DNA from: Gemmatimonadaceae bacterium
Lineage (GTDB): Bacteria; Gemmatimonadota; Gemmatimonadetes; Gemmatimonadales; Gemmatimonadaceae
Length of the DNA stretch: 64,000 nt
Direction of reading: 5' to 3'
NCBI GenBank assembly: GCA_016720905.1
Contig: JADKJT010000009.1
Location: forward strand, 1 to 64,000
The first letter of the stretch is position 1. Each line of letters opens with the position of its first letter. Below the pieces are notes generated by a model. That model was not told the origin of the DNA. It was given only the letters and a program-made list of their open reading frames with translations, and did not search any database. Made by a program: the position numbers and the translations under genes. Of this stretch, positions 9,182 to 18,219 are shown in pieces.

Positions 9182-9954
9182 GGCAGTGTTCCGGTGAGGA
9201 GTTCCACGAGGACCGGCACATGCAGGCGCATCAGGTCCTCGTTGGCAATGACCGGGAATTCGTAGGTGATCACGGCGAGTCCGTGCTCCAGTCCCCACGT
9301 GCCGAACGACCCTGGGGTGGGGTATCCCACATCACGCACGAGGGGCATGGCGGTGCGCGCCGCGAGTCGGGCGCCCAAGGCACTTTCGTGCGCGTCGTCG
9401 ATACATGCCAGGGGCGCGTGCAAGGCCACGGCCACCGTCGGCGAGAGTTCGTCGATCAACGCCAACAGGGCGCGCGTCTCCGGCTCCGACGCCGGGTGCG
9501 TGCCCGGGCTCAGTCGCACGTCGCTGGGATCCCCGATCGTCGCGCGGCTGGTGACGGGACCGGCGCGCCAGGTGGAGGTGGGGAAGTTGCGATTGAGGTC
9601 GACCCCGTTGGCATTGGCGCGCGTGCCACGAATAAGTCCGTCAGGGTTCGCCGCGAGGACGACCGCAACGTGGTCGAGCGGTTCGGCAATCTGTCGGAGG
9701 GCCCGGGAGAGTGCCCACGTCGTTTCGGGCTCCTCGCCATGGATGGCGGCGAACACGAGGAGGTCGCAACGACCAGCGGGTCGCCATACCTCGAGCGGCA
9801 CGCCGAGCACGGAGTGGCCGTATGTCGTGGGAGTGACGGCGTGCGTACCCCACTCAGAGCGCGGGCGACGTGACACGAGGAGAGGGAAGGAGGCGGTCAG
9901 GGAGTGAGGAGCGGCGACAGATCGGGGCGGGCACGCTGCCATCATGCACAGCAT
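9178..9954 (-). CDS. M14-family zinc carboxypeptidase, MpaA-like murein peptide amidase
   Basis: A compact M14 domain with every key element: zinc ligands in AAIHGEEPET (HxxE), substrate-binding NPDGL and NGVDLNRNFP (Arg), the third zinc His in ALHAPL, and the catalytic Glu in ITYEFP. Length (about 258 residues) and lack of a clear signal peptide match MpaA, which removes meso-diaminopimelate from murein tripeptides in the cytoplasm. Its last bases overlap the GTG of the SpmAB-type gene, so the two are translationally coupled. The start is uncertain: ATG at 9954, 9945 or 9942, or 10059/10074 for a longer N-terminus; none has a clear Shine-Dalgarno. Further upstream the frame is antisense to the kinase gene. 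Confidence 0.85.
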   Translation of the reverse strand: MLCMMAACPPRSVAAPHSLTASFPLLVSRRPRSEWGTHAVTPTTYGHSVLGVPLEVWRPAGRCDLLVFAAIHGEEPETTWALSRALRQIAEPLDHVAVVLAANPDGLIRGTRANANGVDLNRNFPTSTWRAGPVTSRATIGDPSDVRLSPGTHPASEPETRALLALIDELSPTVAVALHAPLACIDDAHESALGARLAARTAMPLVRDVGYPTPGSFGTWGLEHGLAVITYEFPVIANEDLMRLHVPVLVELLTGTLP

Positions 9955-10113
9955 AGCAGCAAGGTGCAGTGGCGCGCCATCCGGCAGCGGGATCGAGTGC
10001 GCCTGAAAGGACCGTGAGGACCTGCCAACCGCCTCGACGCCGCCGATTGCACGACTCATATTGGCGTATGTCATACACTGGCGCGGGCGTCGAACTTTGA
10101 ACGGGGCCTGCAC

Positions 10114-12729
10114 ATGAGCGAATCGCTCGCCCGCCTGCAGGAGGCTCTCGCCAACCGCTACCGCGTCGATCGTGAACTCGGCGCAGGCGGCATGGCCACG
10201 GTCTACGTCGCCCACGACCTCAAGCATGATCGCGATGTCGCCATCAAGGTCCTGCATCCGGACCTCGGCGCCGCACTCGGCGGCGAGCGGTTTCTTGGCG
10301 AGATCCGCACCACGGCGCGCCTGCAGCATCCACACATCCTGCCACTGCTCGACAGCGGCGACGCGAATGGACTGCTGTACTACGTCATGCCGTTCGTCAC
10401 CGGCGAGACGTTGCGCGCGCGCCTCGAACGAGAGAAACAGCTGCCGATTGATGACGCGGTCCTGATCGCCCGTGAAGTGGCCGACGCCCTCGGCTATGCG
10501 CACGGACTGGGGATCATTCATCGCGACATCAAGCCCGAGAACATCCTCCTCCAGAATGGGCACGCCCTCGTGGCGGATTTCGGCATAGCACTGGCGGTGC
10601 AATCGGCTGGTGGCGCGCGACTGACGCAAACGGGCATTTCGCTCGGCACACCCTGCTACATGTCGCCCGAGCAAGCCATGGGCGAGCGCGCGATCGATGC
10701 GCGCAGCGATATCTTTGCGCTAGGCGCGGTCACCTACGAGATGCTGGTGGGCGGACCACCATTCGTCGGGTCAACGGCGCAAGCGATCGTGGCCAAGGTC
10801 CTCACGGAGCGACCAACGGCACTACGTCAGGCGCGCGATACCGTGCCGCCGCACGTCGAGTACGCGGTGCTCAAGGCGTTGGCCAAGCTGCCGGCCGATC
10901 GGTACACGTCAGCGGAAGCGTTCGCAGCAGCGCTCGTCACCGTGTCAGGCTCGCTGGGAATTCCTGATCTCCCTGTGCACGGTCTTCGATCGAAACGCAC
11001 TGCCGTGGCGGTTGGGGTTCTCGCCGTGGGGGCGAGCATGTTTTTCATCGGCCGCGCGGTTGGCGGTACGCGCGGGAGCGTCGAGCAGTTCGGCCAGGCC
11101 ACGCAGGTCACGTGGGAATCCGGTCTCGAGATTGTGCCGGCCATCTCGCCGGATGGAAAGCTGGTCGCCTACGCACTCGGCAACGGCACGCGATTCAAGA
11201 TCTTTGTGCGGCCTGTGGCCGGAGGTCGCGCCACGCCGCTCACCGACGACACGCTTGCGGTGGAGACGCAGCCACAATGGTCACACGACGGCGCGCGGAT
11301 CCTCTACCTCAAGGATGGATTGGTATTCAGCGCGCCCGCCGGTGGTGGCGCGCCCAAGCAGGAGGTGCCGCGCCGCGGGGCTGACGTCGAATCGGCCACG
11401 TGGTCGCCCGACGAGCAGCGGATTGCCTATGTGGTTGATGATTCCGTGTTCGTGCGCGACGCCGACGGGGCGAGCACGCTGGTCGCCACGATGGTGCAGC
11501 CGACCATGTGTGCGTGGGGGCCGGCGGATCTCGTCGCCTGCTCGGCAGGCAATCGCATGTACCTCAAGGCCGGCATGAACTTCTCGAATTCCGCGCCAAG
11601 TTGGATTGTTGTGATCGATGCGAACACTCGGCGCGTGCGCGCCATCACCGACAGCGTCTTTTACAACCAGGCACCAACCTGGTCGGCCGACCGGCGACGC
11701 GTGATGTATGTGTCCAACCGCATGGGCATTCCTGACATTTTCTCGCAGGCCGTGAATGCCGATGGAACCGCGGCGGGGTCGCCGCAGCGGCTGACCGTTG
11801 GGCTCAACGTGAGCTCGTTCACCATCTCCGCCGATGGCGCGCGCATGGCGTATGCGGTGCTGACCACGACCTCGAACGCCTGGTCTCAGCCGCTCTTCCC
11901 GTCATCGGGGGCCACTCGCGAGCGCCCGGTCCAGTTGACGTTCGGACAAGGCGTCGTCGAGACGGCGTCACCGTCGTCCGACCTCCAGTGGTTGTATTTC
12001 GATTCCGACGTGACGGGCAATCCGGATCTCTACCGCATGCGCCTTCCGTCCGGTCAAGCCGAGCGACTGACCGTGGACCGCAGGCCTGAGTTCAACCCCA
12101 GCCCATCGCCCGATGGCCGGTTCGTGGCATTCCATTCATTTCGCGACGGCTCCCGCGAGATCTTCGTCATGCCGTTGGACGGCGGACCGCTGGAGCAGGT
12201 CACCCGGACACCGTATCAGGAACTGAACGCGGTCTGGTCACGCGACGGGCAGTCATTGTCTTTCGCCTCCCAGTCTCAGCCGTTCGGCCTCTTTGTCGCA
12301 CGCCGCGCAACCGATGGCCGTTGGAGCACGCGCAAAGTGCTTGAGACGGGCGTCTTCCAAAACTGGTCGCCTGACGGCACGATGCTGTCATTTGCAACCG
12401 AATTGAGCGGGCTGGGCGGTTTGCGTGTGGTGTCGGTGAACGGCGGGTTGCCGCGGCCCCTGTACGACGAAACGGCACCTGGCGCGCCCAAGGCGGAGAT
12501 GAGCGCCTGGAGTGACGACGGCCGTACGATCTACTTCAAGAGTCATGACCGCCGCGGGGCATCCTCCATCTGGTCGGTGCCGTCGACCGGCGGAACGCCC
12601 ACAAAGGTGACGGACCTTGGTGACGATTTGCAGGCGGATCGCTTCTCGTTCAAGCTCGCGCGCGGGCGGCTGTACTACACGCACTATGATCGACAGAGCA
12701 ACATCTGGGTCATGGACGTGACGCGATGA
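10114..12729 (+). CDS. Membrane Ser/Thr protein kinase with TolB-like beta-propeller sensor
   Basis: 871 residues. A complete eukaryotic-like kinase domain occupies about residues 17-280: Gly-rich loop GAGGMATVY, VAIK Lys45, catalytic HRD at 136-138 followed by KPEN, DFG motif and SPEQA in the activation segment. One transmembrane helix (about 290-313, VAVGVLAVGASMFFIGRAV) follows, then a periplasmic propeller to the end made of repeated PD40/WD40-like blades (SPDGKLVAYA, WSHDGARILYL, PSPDGRFVAFH, WSRDGQSLSFA, WSPDGTMLSFA). The design suggests that ligand binding outside controls phosphorylation inside, a very common arrangement in Gemmatimonadota. The ATG at 10114 gives the standard N-terminus. 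It is transcribed divergently from the M14 gene; targets are unknown. Confidence 0.95.
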   Translation: MSESLARLQEALANRYRVDRELGAGGMATVYVAHDLKHDRDVAIKVLHPDLGAALGGERFLGEIRTTARLQHPHILPLLDSGDANGLLYYVMPFVTGETLRARLEREKQLPIDDAVLIAREVADALGYAHGLGIIHRDIKPENILLQNGHALVADFGIALAVQSAGGARLTQTGISLGTPCYMSPEQAMGERAIDARSDIFALGAVTYEMLVGGPPFVGSTAQAIVAKVLTERPTALRQARDTVPPHVEYAVLKALAKLPADRYTSAEAFAAALVTVSGSLGIPDLPVHGLRSKRTAVAVGVLAVGASMFFIGRAVGGTRGSVEQFGQATQVTWESGLEIVPAISPDGKLVAYALGNGTRFKIFVRPVAGGRATPLTDDTLAVETQPQWSHDGARILYLKDGLVFSAPAGGGAPKQEVPRRGADVESATWSPDEQRIAYVVDDSVFVRDADGASTLVATMVQPTMCAWGPADLVACSAGNRMYLKAGMNFSNSAPSWIVVIDANTRRVRAITDSVFYNQAPTWSADRRRVMYVSNRMGIPDIFSQAVNADGTAAGSPQRLTVGLNVSSFTISADGARMAYAVLTTTSNAWSQPLFPSSGATRERPVQLTFGQGVVETASPSSDLQWLYFDSDVTGNPDLYRMRLPSGQAERLTVDRRPEFNPSPSPDGRFVAFHSFRDGSREIFVMPLDGGPLEQVTRTPYQELNAVWSRDGQSLSFASQSQPFGLFVARRATDGRWSTRKVLETGVFQNWSPDGTMLSFATELSGLGGLRVVSVNGGLPRPLYDETAPGAPKAEMSAWSDDGRTIYFKSHDRRGASSIWSVPSTGGTPTKVTDLGDDLQADRFSFKLARGRLYYTHYDRQSNIWVMDVTR

Positions 12730-13402
12730 TTGTGCGCCCCGCTGCCAGGTCGGCCAACAACGCCACGTGCACATCAAGCGCATCGATAACCCGGTAACCC
12801 GTCTCCCGCCCGTCGAAGGCCAGTCCGAGATCCGTACCCGCCAGCACGATCGCCTCGGCGCCCTGCTCATTCACCATGCGCCGGCCGGCGTCGAACAGCA
12901 CCTCGCGCTGCGCATCGGTGCACACACCGGTGACGGCGACATCCTGGTACAACTGGCCGAGCCGTTCGATATCATCGTCGCACGCCACGGCGCGCGTGCG
13001 ATGCAGTTGGCCGTACAGTCGCGTGCGCATCACTACCCGTGTGCCAAGCAGACCCACGCAACCGATGCCTTCGCCAGCGAAGTATTCATCAAGCGGCGTC
13101 ACGGCGGAAACGAGCGGTAGCGAGGAGAGGCGCGCGGTCTCGTCGAAACAGAAGTGCCCGCCCAGCGATGTGATGCCGACGCATTCCGCCCCGGCGGCTT
13201 TCAACCGGTCGATCAGTGCCGCGTAGATCGCCGCCTGCTCGTCGCGACGATCGGCCAGGTTGTTCCGGATGAGCGTGTTGACATCCGCCTGCACGATGGT
13301 GAGTTCGAGCGGTGACTGCATTTGCCGCATCCGCGCACAGAGGCGCTGGTAGTAGACCACCGTCGCCGCCGGTCCGATACCGCCGATCAAGCCGATGTGC
13401 AT
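12710..13402 (-). CDS. Aspartate/glutamate racemase family protein lacking the catalytic cysteines
   Basis: 230 residues from the ATG at 13402 (MHIGLIGGIGPAATVVYYQ), the normal start of RacD/YgeA-type racemases. The fold markers are all present (IVQADVNTL, GLLGTRVVM). However, the region that normally reads CxTxH is VGITSLGGHFCF and the region normally reading GCTE is LAGTDLGL, so neither two-base catalytic Cys is in place. It is therefore unlikely to racemise Asp or Glu by the normal thiol pair; a different activity or a binding role is possible. The 3' end overlaps the convergent kinase gene by 20 bases. A truncated paralogue lies at about 16.73-16.86 kb. Confidence 0.8.
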   Translation of the reverse strand: MHIGLIGGIGPAATVVYYQRLCARMRQMQSPLELTIVQADVNTLIRNNLADRRDEQAAIYAALIDRLKAAGAECVGITSLGGHFCFDETARLSSLPLVSAVTPLDEYFAGEGIGCVGLLGTRVVMRTRLYGQLHRTRAVACDDDIERLGQLYQDVAVTGVCTDAQREVLFDAGRRMVNEQGAEAIVLAGTDLGLAFDGRETGYRVIDALDVHVALLADLAAGRTIIASRP

Positions 13403-13644
13403 GTCACTGAGGGAAGAGGGGGCGAAAGGCTCGCGGGTATGCTCATGGAGCGCCAAGCCAAGCAATGCTCGCGATGGGATCTGCGCAAGCGTAGGATTCA
13501 CGCAGCGTTGCGGTGCCTCACGAGACGGTCGGATACGTCCGTCCCGTTTCTCCAGTCACCCGAGATTCTGCCGTGATCTCGGACCACGAACCCATCACTC
13601 CTTTGAGTGATGGTACCTCGAGGGCGACCGGCATAGCGTTCGGG

Positions 13645-14211
13645 ATGAACGATTTCACAATGTCTCCCATTGACGCTGCGCCGGTGCTCACGATCTCCGC
13701 GCGCGCGCTCCGGCCGGTGCTGCCCGGACTACTGCTGGCGGTCCTCACCCTCCTGCTGGGCTTCATGCTTGGCGTGGTGTTCGGGCTGAATGAAGACTTG
13801 ATCAAGTCACGATTGAGTGCCTCGGCGGCGGCGGCCGATACCGCGGTCTACCATCAGGACCCGGCGGCCATGAAGGCGGTGACCGACAAGTCGTGGACCT
13901 ATATGCAGCGTTCCCATCTGCATGCCGGCAGCCTTGGAACCGTCGCCATCGCGCTGACCCTGGTCGTCATGCTGCTCGGCACCGGCGCACGTCTCGCGGC
14001 CGCCATCAGTGTGGCGCTTGGCATCGGTGCCCTTGGCTACTCGCTGTACTGGGTCTGGGCCGGGTTCCGGGCGCCTGCCCTTGGCGGTACCGGAGCCGCC
14101 AAGGAGTCCTTGGCGTGGTTGGCGATCCCGTCTTCGGGCCTGGTCGTGGCGGCAACGTTCGTGGTGGCCGTGCTGCTCCTGAACGCACTGCGAACGCCAC
14201 GCACCGCCTGA
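13645..14211 (+). CDS. Small polytopic membrane protein of unknown function
   Basis: About 188 residues from ATG 13645 (or 183 from ATG 13660); the frame is open further upstream but that part is not protein-like. Four hydrophobic helices are visible: LPGLLLAVLTLLLGFMLGVVFGL, a long one around VAIALTLVVMLLGTG, LGIGALGYSLYWVWAGF, and the last at GLVVAATFVVAVLLLNAL. Between the first two lies a soluble stretch with YHQDPAAMKAVTDKSW and YMQRSHLHAGSLG, whose His residues recall haem- or copper-handling membrane proteins, though I cannot assign a family. It is followed after 11 bases by the AI-2E transporter and is probably co-transcribed with it. Confidence 0.7.
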   Translation: MNDFTMSPIDAAPVLTISARALRPVLPGLLLAVLTLLLGFMLGVVFGLNEDLIKSRLSASAAAADTAVYHQDPAAMKAVTDKSWTYMQRSHLHAGSLGTVAIALTLVVMLLGTGARLAAAISVALGIGALGYSLYWVWAGFRAPALGGTGAAKESLAWLAIPSSGLVVAATFVVAVLLLNALRTPRTA

Positions 14212-14222
14212 ACACGCTCCAC

Positions 14223-15546
14223 GTGTCAGGCACTCCATCGTCGTTGGGTGAGGTGGCGGTTGTACCGCCAGCGGCGCAAGTTCGCGTGCATCGCATCGAC
14301 ATCACCGCCCGCTCGATGGTCATGCTGCTGGCGGTCGTGGCGTCAGCCTTTCTCCTGCTCCGCATCACGTCGGTGATTCTGGTGGTGATTACCTCGCTCC
14401 TGCTGGTTGGCACGCTGTCGCCGCCGCTCGAGTGGTTGGAAGCACACGGCATGCGGCGGGGCCGCGGGATCGCGCTGCTGTTTACGATCCTGCTCGCAGT
14501 TGTGCTGCTTCTGTCCACGCTGACCATCCCTGAGTTGATCGCTCAGGTGACGTCACTGATCGAACAGGAGCCGGTGTTGCGCGAGCGCCTGGCGGTGTTG
14601 CTCTCCCGTTGGCACATCACGTCATCGATGGCGGCCTCACTGCGCCACATCAATTACGGGGCGCTGCTCGGCAACCCGGGCCAGTTCGCCCTCAAGACGT
14701 CGATGCGCGCCTTTGAACTGGTGGCCTACGGCGTAGGCGCCGTGTTTCTCGCGCTGTACATGATGATTGATCGCGATCGCTTGCGGGGCGCGATGTTTGC
14801 GTTGGTGCCGCGCACGCAGCACATCCGCCTGTCGCGCATCTTGCTCAACCTTGAGCACATCGTCGGTGGCTACATTCGCGGGCAGCTGATCACGTGCCTG
14901 CTGATGGGCGGCTTCATGCTCGTGCTGCTCTCGATCCTGCACGTCAAAGGTGCGCTGGCTATCGCCGTGTTGGCGGGACTGGCGGATGTGCTGCCGTATA
15001 TCGGCGTCCTGCTGGTGATGGGTCCCGCGCTGCTGGCGACCATGTCGCTGGGCACTGCGGTGTCGGTGACGGTGGCGATTTCGATCTTCGTGTATCAGGA
15101 GCTCGAAAGCCGCATCCTCATTCCCATGGTGTACGCGCGTTCGCTGCGGCTGCCCTCGTCGGTCGTGCTGGTCGCTCTGCTGACTGGCGGCACGTTGATG
15201 GGCATTGCCGGGGCGCTATTGGCGTTGCCGGTCGCGGCCGCTTTGCTGATGCTTGTCGAGGAATTGCGCGTGGAACTCCCCGGCCAGATCGAAACCCCAG
15301 CCAAAGGACTTCGACGCGAACGTGATGAAGTGAGCGAACAGGGAGTACACGCTGCGCGCCGAGGGATTGCCCGTGCACGAAGCGGCCGCTATTGCGGTGG
15401 AAATTTCGGATGAGCGGGAGCGCGAAGACGCCCGACTGGCCGTCGCCGTCCCCGAGGACTCGCTGTTACTGGTCGCGGCCGAGCCACAGGCGACGGCGAT
15501 ACCCGACGCCGACGGGGACCCTGGTGCGTCTGCCACGGGGCCTTGA
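14223..15546 (+). CDS. AI-2E family transporter (PerM-like) with a probable single-base frameshift near its C-terminus
   Basis: From GTG 14223, 11 bases after the previous stop, the frame encodes an AI-2E/PerM exporter with about eight helices, including the hallmark DVLPYIGVLLVMGPAL and LESRILIPMVYARSL segments. The uninterrupted frame ends at 15413 with a tail of unlike composition (GVHAARRGIARARSG). If one G of the GGG at 15341-15343 is removed, reading continues as SEQEYTLRAEGLPVHEAAAI, an acidic, alanine-rich coding-like tail that stops at 15544-15546. I therefore mark the gene to 15546. The transport core is intact either way. The substrate is unknown; the family name reflects one E. 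coli member. Confidence 0.85.
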
Positions 15547-15705
15547 TACGCACTCAAGCGCCACGCATCGAGATGCGGGTCGGATGTCGTCCTGAACAGA
15601 TCGATGCGCCCACCCGAATCGAGACGTTAGCGCCGGTACGGCCGCGGCACCATCTTTCCCCGACGACCCGCCCGACCGCGCACGCATCCCCAGCCAAGGA
15701 GTGCT

Positions 15706-16680
15706 ATGAAAGCCGTGATGTGCAACGCCTGGGGTTTGCCCGATACCCTTGTGGTCGAGGAGCACGCTGACCTGGTCGCAACGAGCGATCACGTCGTGAT
15801 CACGGTCAAGGCAGCTGGCGTCAATTTCCCCGACGTGTTGATCATCCAGAACAAATATCAGTTCAAACCGCAGTTACCCTTCACGCCGGGGAGTGAACTG
15901 TCCGGGGTGATCACTGCTGTCGGAGACGGCGTGGCGCAGTGGAAGGTGGGCGACCAGGTGATTGCGTTCGCGGATCACGGCGCGTTCGCGGAACAAGTCG
16001 TCGTACCGGCCACCAACCTGATGCCGATGCCACCAGGCATGTCGTTTGACATTGCCGCGGCGATCACCCTCACCTATGGCACCAGTCACCACGCGGTCTG
16101 TGACCGCGCGCAACTGCAAGCCGGCGAGACCATGCTGGTGCTGGGTGCGGCCGGTGGCGTGGGGTTGGCCGCCATCGAAATCGGCAAGGCGTTGGGCGCG
16201 CGCGTCATTGCGGCGGCGTCGAGCGAAGAGAAGTTGGCGGTATGCCGCGCACACGGTGCCGATGCCACCATCAACTACAGCACGCAGAACTTGCGCGAGG
16301 CGATCAAAGCGGCCACCGATGGCAAAGGTCCCAATGTGATCTATGATCCCGTCGGCGGCGAGTACAGCGAAGCCGCGTTTCGCTCGATCGCCTGGCGTGG
16401 ACGGTATTTGGTGGTGGGCTTTGCGAATGGCGAGATACCCAAACTGCCGCTCAACCTCACGCTACTCAAAGGGGCGTCGTTGGTGGGCGTGTTTTGGGGG
16501 GAATTCGCCAAGCGTGAGCCGAAAGCCAATGCGCAGGCGATGCGGCAATTGATGGGCTGGTTGGCAGACGGCACCATCAAGCCGCACATCTCGGCGCGTT
16601 ACGCGCTGGCCGATACCGCGCAGGCCTTGAACGACATGGCGGCGCGGAAGGTGACGGGGAAAGTGGTCATCGTGCCGTAG
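15706..16680 (+). CDS. NADPH:quinone oxidoreductase family protein (zinc-free MDR)
   Basis: 324 residues, the usual length. The start at ATG 15706 is preceded by AAGGAG with a 5-base spacer. The N-terminal GroES-like domain has AAGVNFPDVLIIQNKYQ and PFTPGSELSGVI; the cofactor-binding Rossmann motif is LGAAGGVGLAAIEIGKALGA. The Cys/His zinc ligands of alcohol dehydrogenases are absent, so this is the QOR/zeta-crystallin branch of the medium-chain superfamily, reducing quinones or other enones with NADPH in the cytosol. It stands alone between a non-coding stretch and a racemase relic. Confidence 0.93.
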   Translation: MKAVMCNAWGLPDTLVVEEHADLVATSDHVVITVKAAGVNFPDVLIIQNKYQFKPQLPFTPGSELSGVITAVGDGVAQWKVGDQVIAFADHGAFAEQVVVPATNLMPMPPGMSFDIAAAITLTYGTSHHAVCDRAQLQAGETMLVLGAAGGVGLAAIEIGKALGARVIAAASSEEKLAVCRAHGADATINYSTQNLREAIKAATDGKGPNVIYDPVGGEYSEAAFRSIAWRGRYLVVGFANGEIPKLPLNLTLLKGASLVGVFWGEFAKREPKANAQAMRQLMGWLADGTIKPHISARYALADTAQALNDMAARKVTGKVVIVP

Positions 16681-16734
16681 CGCATGCGCGGGACGGGACC
16701 CATACCTGCCACGTCGTGCCGGCGGCGTGGGTTC

Positions 16735-16894
16735 AGGCGTGTGCCCCGCCGCGATGTCGGCCAGCAGCGCCACATGCACATCCAGTGCATCAATCACGCG
16801 ATATCCGGTTTCGTGTCCGTCGAAGGCCAGTCCAAGGTCGGTACGGGACGATGGCTGCGACGATCATGAACTGACTGCGCTTCATGCTCAGTTC
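16735..16894 (-). pseudogene. Truncated Asp/Glu racemase paralogue fused to a short foreign N-terminus
   Basis: Read on the minus strand from about 16857 to 16735 the DNA encodes GTDLGLAFDGHETGYRV and IDALDVHVALLADIAAG, almost identical to the C-terminus of the racemase homologue at 12710-13402. Nothing of the first 190 residues remains. Immediately upstream is an ATG at 16894 with GGAGAA before it and a signal-peptide-like start (MKRSQFMIVAAIV), in a different frame. This looks like a duplication followed by deletion that joined two gene ends. Confidence 0.6.
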
Positions 16895-16939
16895 TCCTTC
16901 TGTCGTGACTCGTGTCCGATTGCCAAACCCGCCAGAGAA

Positions 16940-16967
16940 GGGTGCGACACGTGAGGCCGTCGCACCC
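16940..16967 (-). terminator. Probable terminator of the phosphatase-PrsW-peptidase operon
   Basis: A perfect 9-base GC-rich stem (gggtgcgac at 16940-16948, gtcgcaccc at 16959-16967) with a 10-base loop lies 16 bases past the stop of the minus-strand SpoIIE-type phosphatase gene, followed on that strand by TTCTCT. Confidence 0.55.
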
Positions 16968-16983
16968 GCCGAAGACGAGCCGG

Positions 16984-18219
16984 TTACGAGATGCTGTTCC
17001 GAGTCGCGGCAAGCATCGTCAGGTCGTCGTGTGGCTCGGCCTGACGCGTGAAGGCTTCCATGGTCTGCAGCAGGCCGTGCACTAACGCCGATGCGCCGCG
17101 CACACCGTGGTCTCTTACGGCCGCTCGCAGGCGCTCGTTGCCGAACACGACACCGCTCGAACTCCGTGCCTCCGACAGGCCGTCGGTGAAGGCGAACAGG
17201 CTGTGATGGAGTGGGAGCGTACGGGTGACAGCCGTGAACGGAGAGTCCGGCATCATGCCAAGCGCCGGCCCCGTAGGACGCAATTCCTCGATGGAACCGT
17301 CCGGCGCCACGATCAGTGCCGGCTCGTGGCCCGCGTTCACATACACCAGCTCACCGTCGCTCGGACGCAGGCATGCAAGGAAGGCCGTCGCGAACATGTT
17401 CGTCCGGCCGTGGAGATGCGCGATGTAGTTGTTGGTGAACGACGCCACGCGCGTCAGCAGCTCGGGGGTGCCATCGGCGTCGGTGTCGCCTGCCGCGGGC
17501 GTCTGACGGCCGAGAGTCTGCTCCGCGCCTCCGGCAACCGGGTCGGCCGATGCGCGAATGAGGCTCCGGAACAACGCCATGAAGAGCGCCGCGCCCACGC
17601 CCTTGTCGCAGACATCGCCCACCACCAGCAGCAGCCGGCCGGAGCTGCCGAGCAGGAAGGCGTCAAAAAAATCACCCGAAACCTGCCTCGCCGGCTGCAG
17701 CGCCGCGTCCAGCTCGACGCCGGGAACGAGCGGAAGCGCCTCGGGGAGAAAATCCCGTTGGATGGTGCGCGCCACGACCATGTCGCGCCGCAACGCCTGT
17801 GTGTCTTGAAGGCTTCTGCGGTCGATCGCCGCGGCGATCCGTACGCGCAGTATCCCTTGGCCGCACGACGCCGGCAGGTAATCATCGGCCCCGCTACCAA
17901 GACACGCCTCGATGGCGGCGAGGTCGTCCGTGGCGCTCGTGACCAGGACCGGCAACTGCGCCAGCGCCTCATCGGCGCGAATCGAGGCGATGAACGCCGC
18001 AGCGGGCATATCGGCAAGCGACACGTCGACAACCGCGAACTCGTATCGCCCAGCTTGCAGCTTCTTCGCCGCGTCAGCGGCGGTGGACGTCGGGAACGGC
18101 ATGTAGTTCTCGTCCACGAATCGCATGCCGTGCGCCGCACTGGCAGCGCCCACCAGAAGAATGCGACTGGGCGCCCGAAGCGTGGTCATCGTGCCGCGTG
18201 GCGGTTTGGGTGCGGTCAT
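16984..18219 (-). CDS. Receiver-SpoIIE (RsbU-like PP2C) phosphatase response regulator
   Basis: 411 residues. Residues about 18-135 form a CheY-like receiver (phosphoacceptor Asp in FAVVDVSL; conserved Thr/Ser and Lys positions are degenerate), followed by a short coiled linker and a SpoIIE/PP2C phosphatase domain with the metal-binding ARQVSGDFFDAF, VVGDVCDKGVGAALFMAL, NAGHEPALIV, FTDGLSEARS and HDDLTML motifs. Such proteins dephosphorylate an RsbV-type STAS antagonist, as found at 24573-24905. The ATG at 18219 is chosen because it overlaps the stop of the upstream PrsW gene (ATGA), giving translational coupling; the longer frame starts inside that gene. Confidence 0.93.
   Translation of the reverse strand: MTAPKPPRGTMTTLRAPSRILLVGAASAAHGMRFVDENYMPFPTSTAADAAKKLQAGRYEFAVVDVSLADMPAAAFIASIRADEALAQLPVLVTSATDDLAAIEACLGSGADDYLPASCGQGILRVRIAAAIDRRSLQDTQALRRDMVVARTIQRDFLPEALPLVPGVELDAALQPARQVSGDFFDAFLLGSSGRLLLVVGDVCDKGVGAALFMALFRSLIRASADPVAGGAEQTLGRQTPAAGDTDADGTPELLTRVASFTNNYIAHLHGRTNMFATAFLACLRPSDGELVYVNAGHEPALIVAPDGSIEELRPTGPALGMMPDSPFTAVTRTLPLHHSLFAFTDGLSEARSSSGVVFGNERLRAAVRDHGVRGASALVHGLLQTMEAFTRQAEPHDDLTMLAATRNSIS

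Noticed and set aside
10080..10674. N-terminal extension of the M14 gene frame
   Set aside because: It is antisense to the kinase domain and has no similarity to peptidases.
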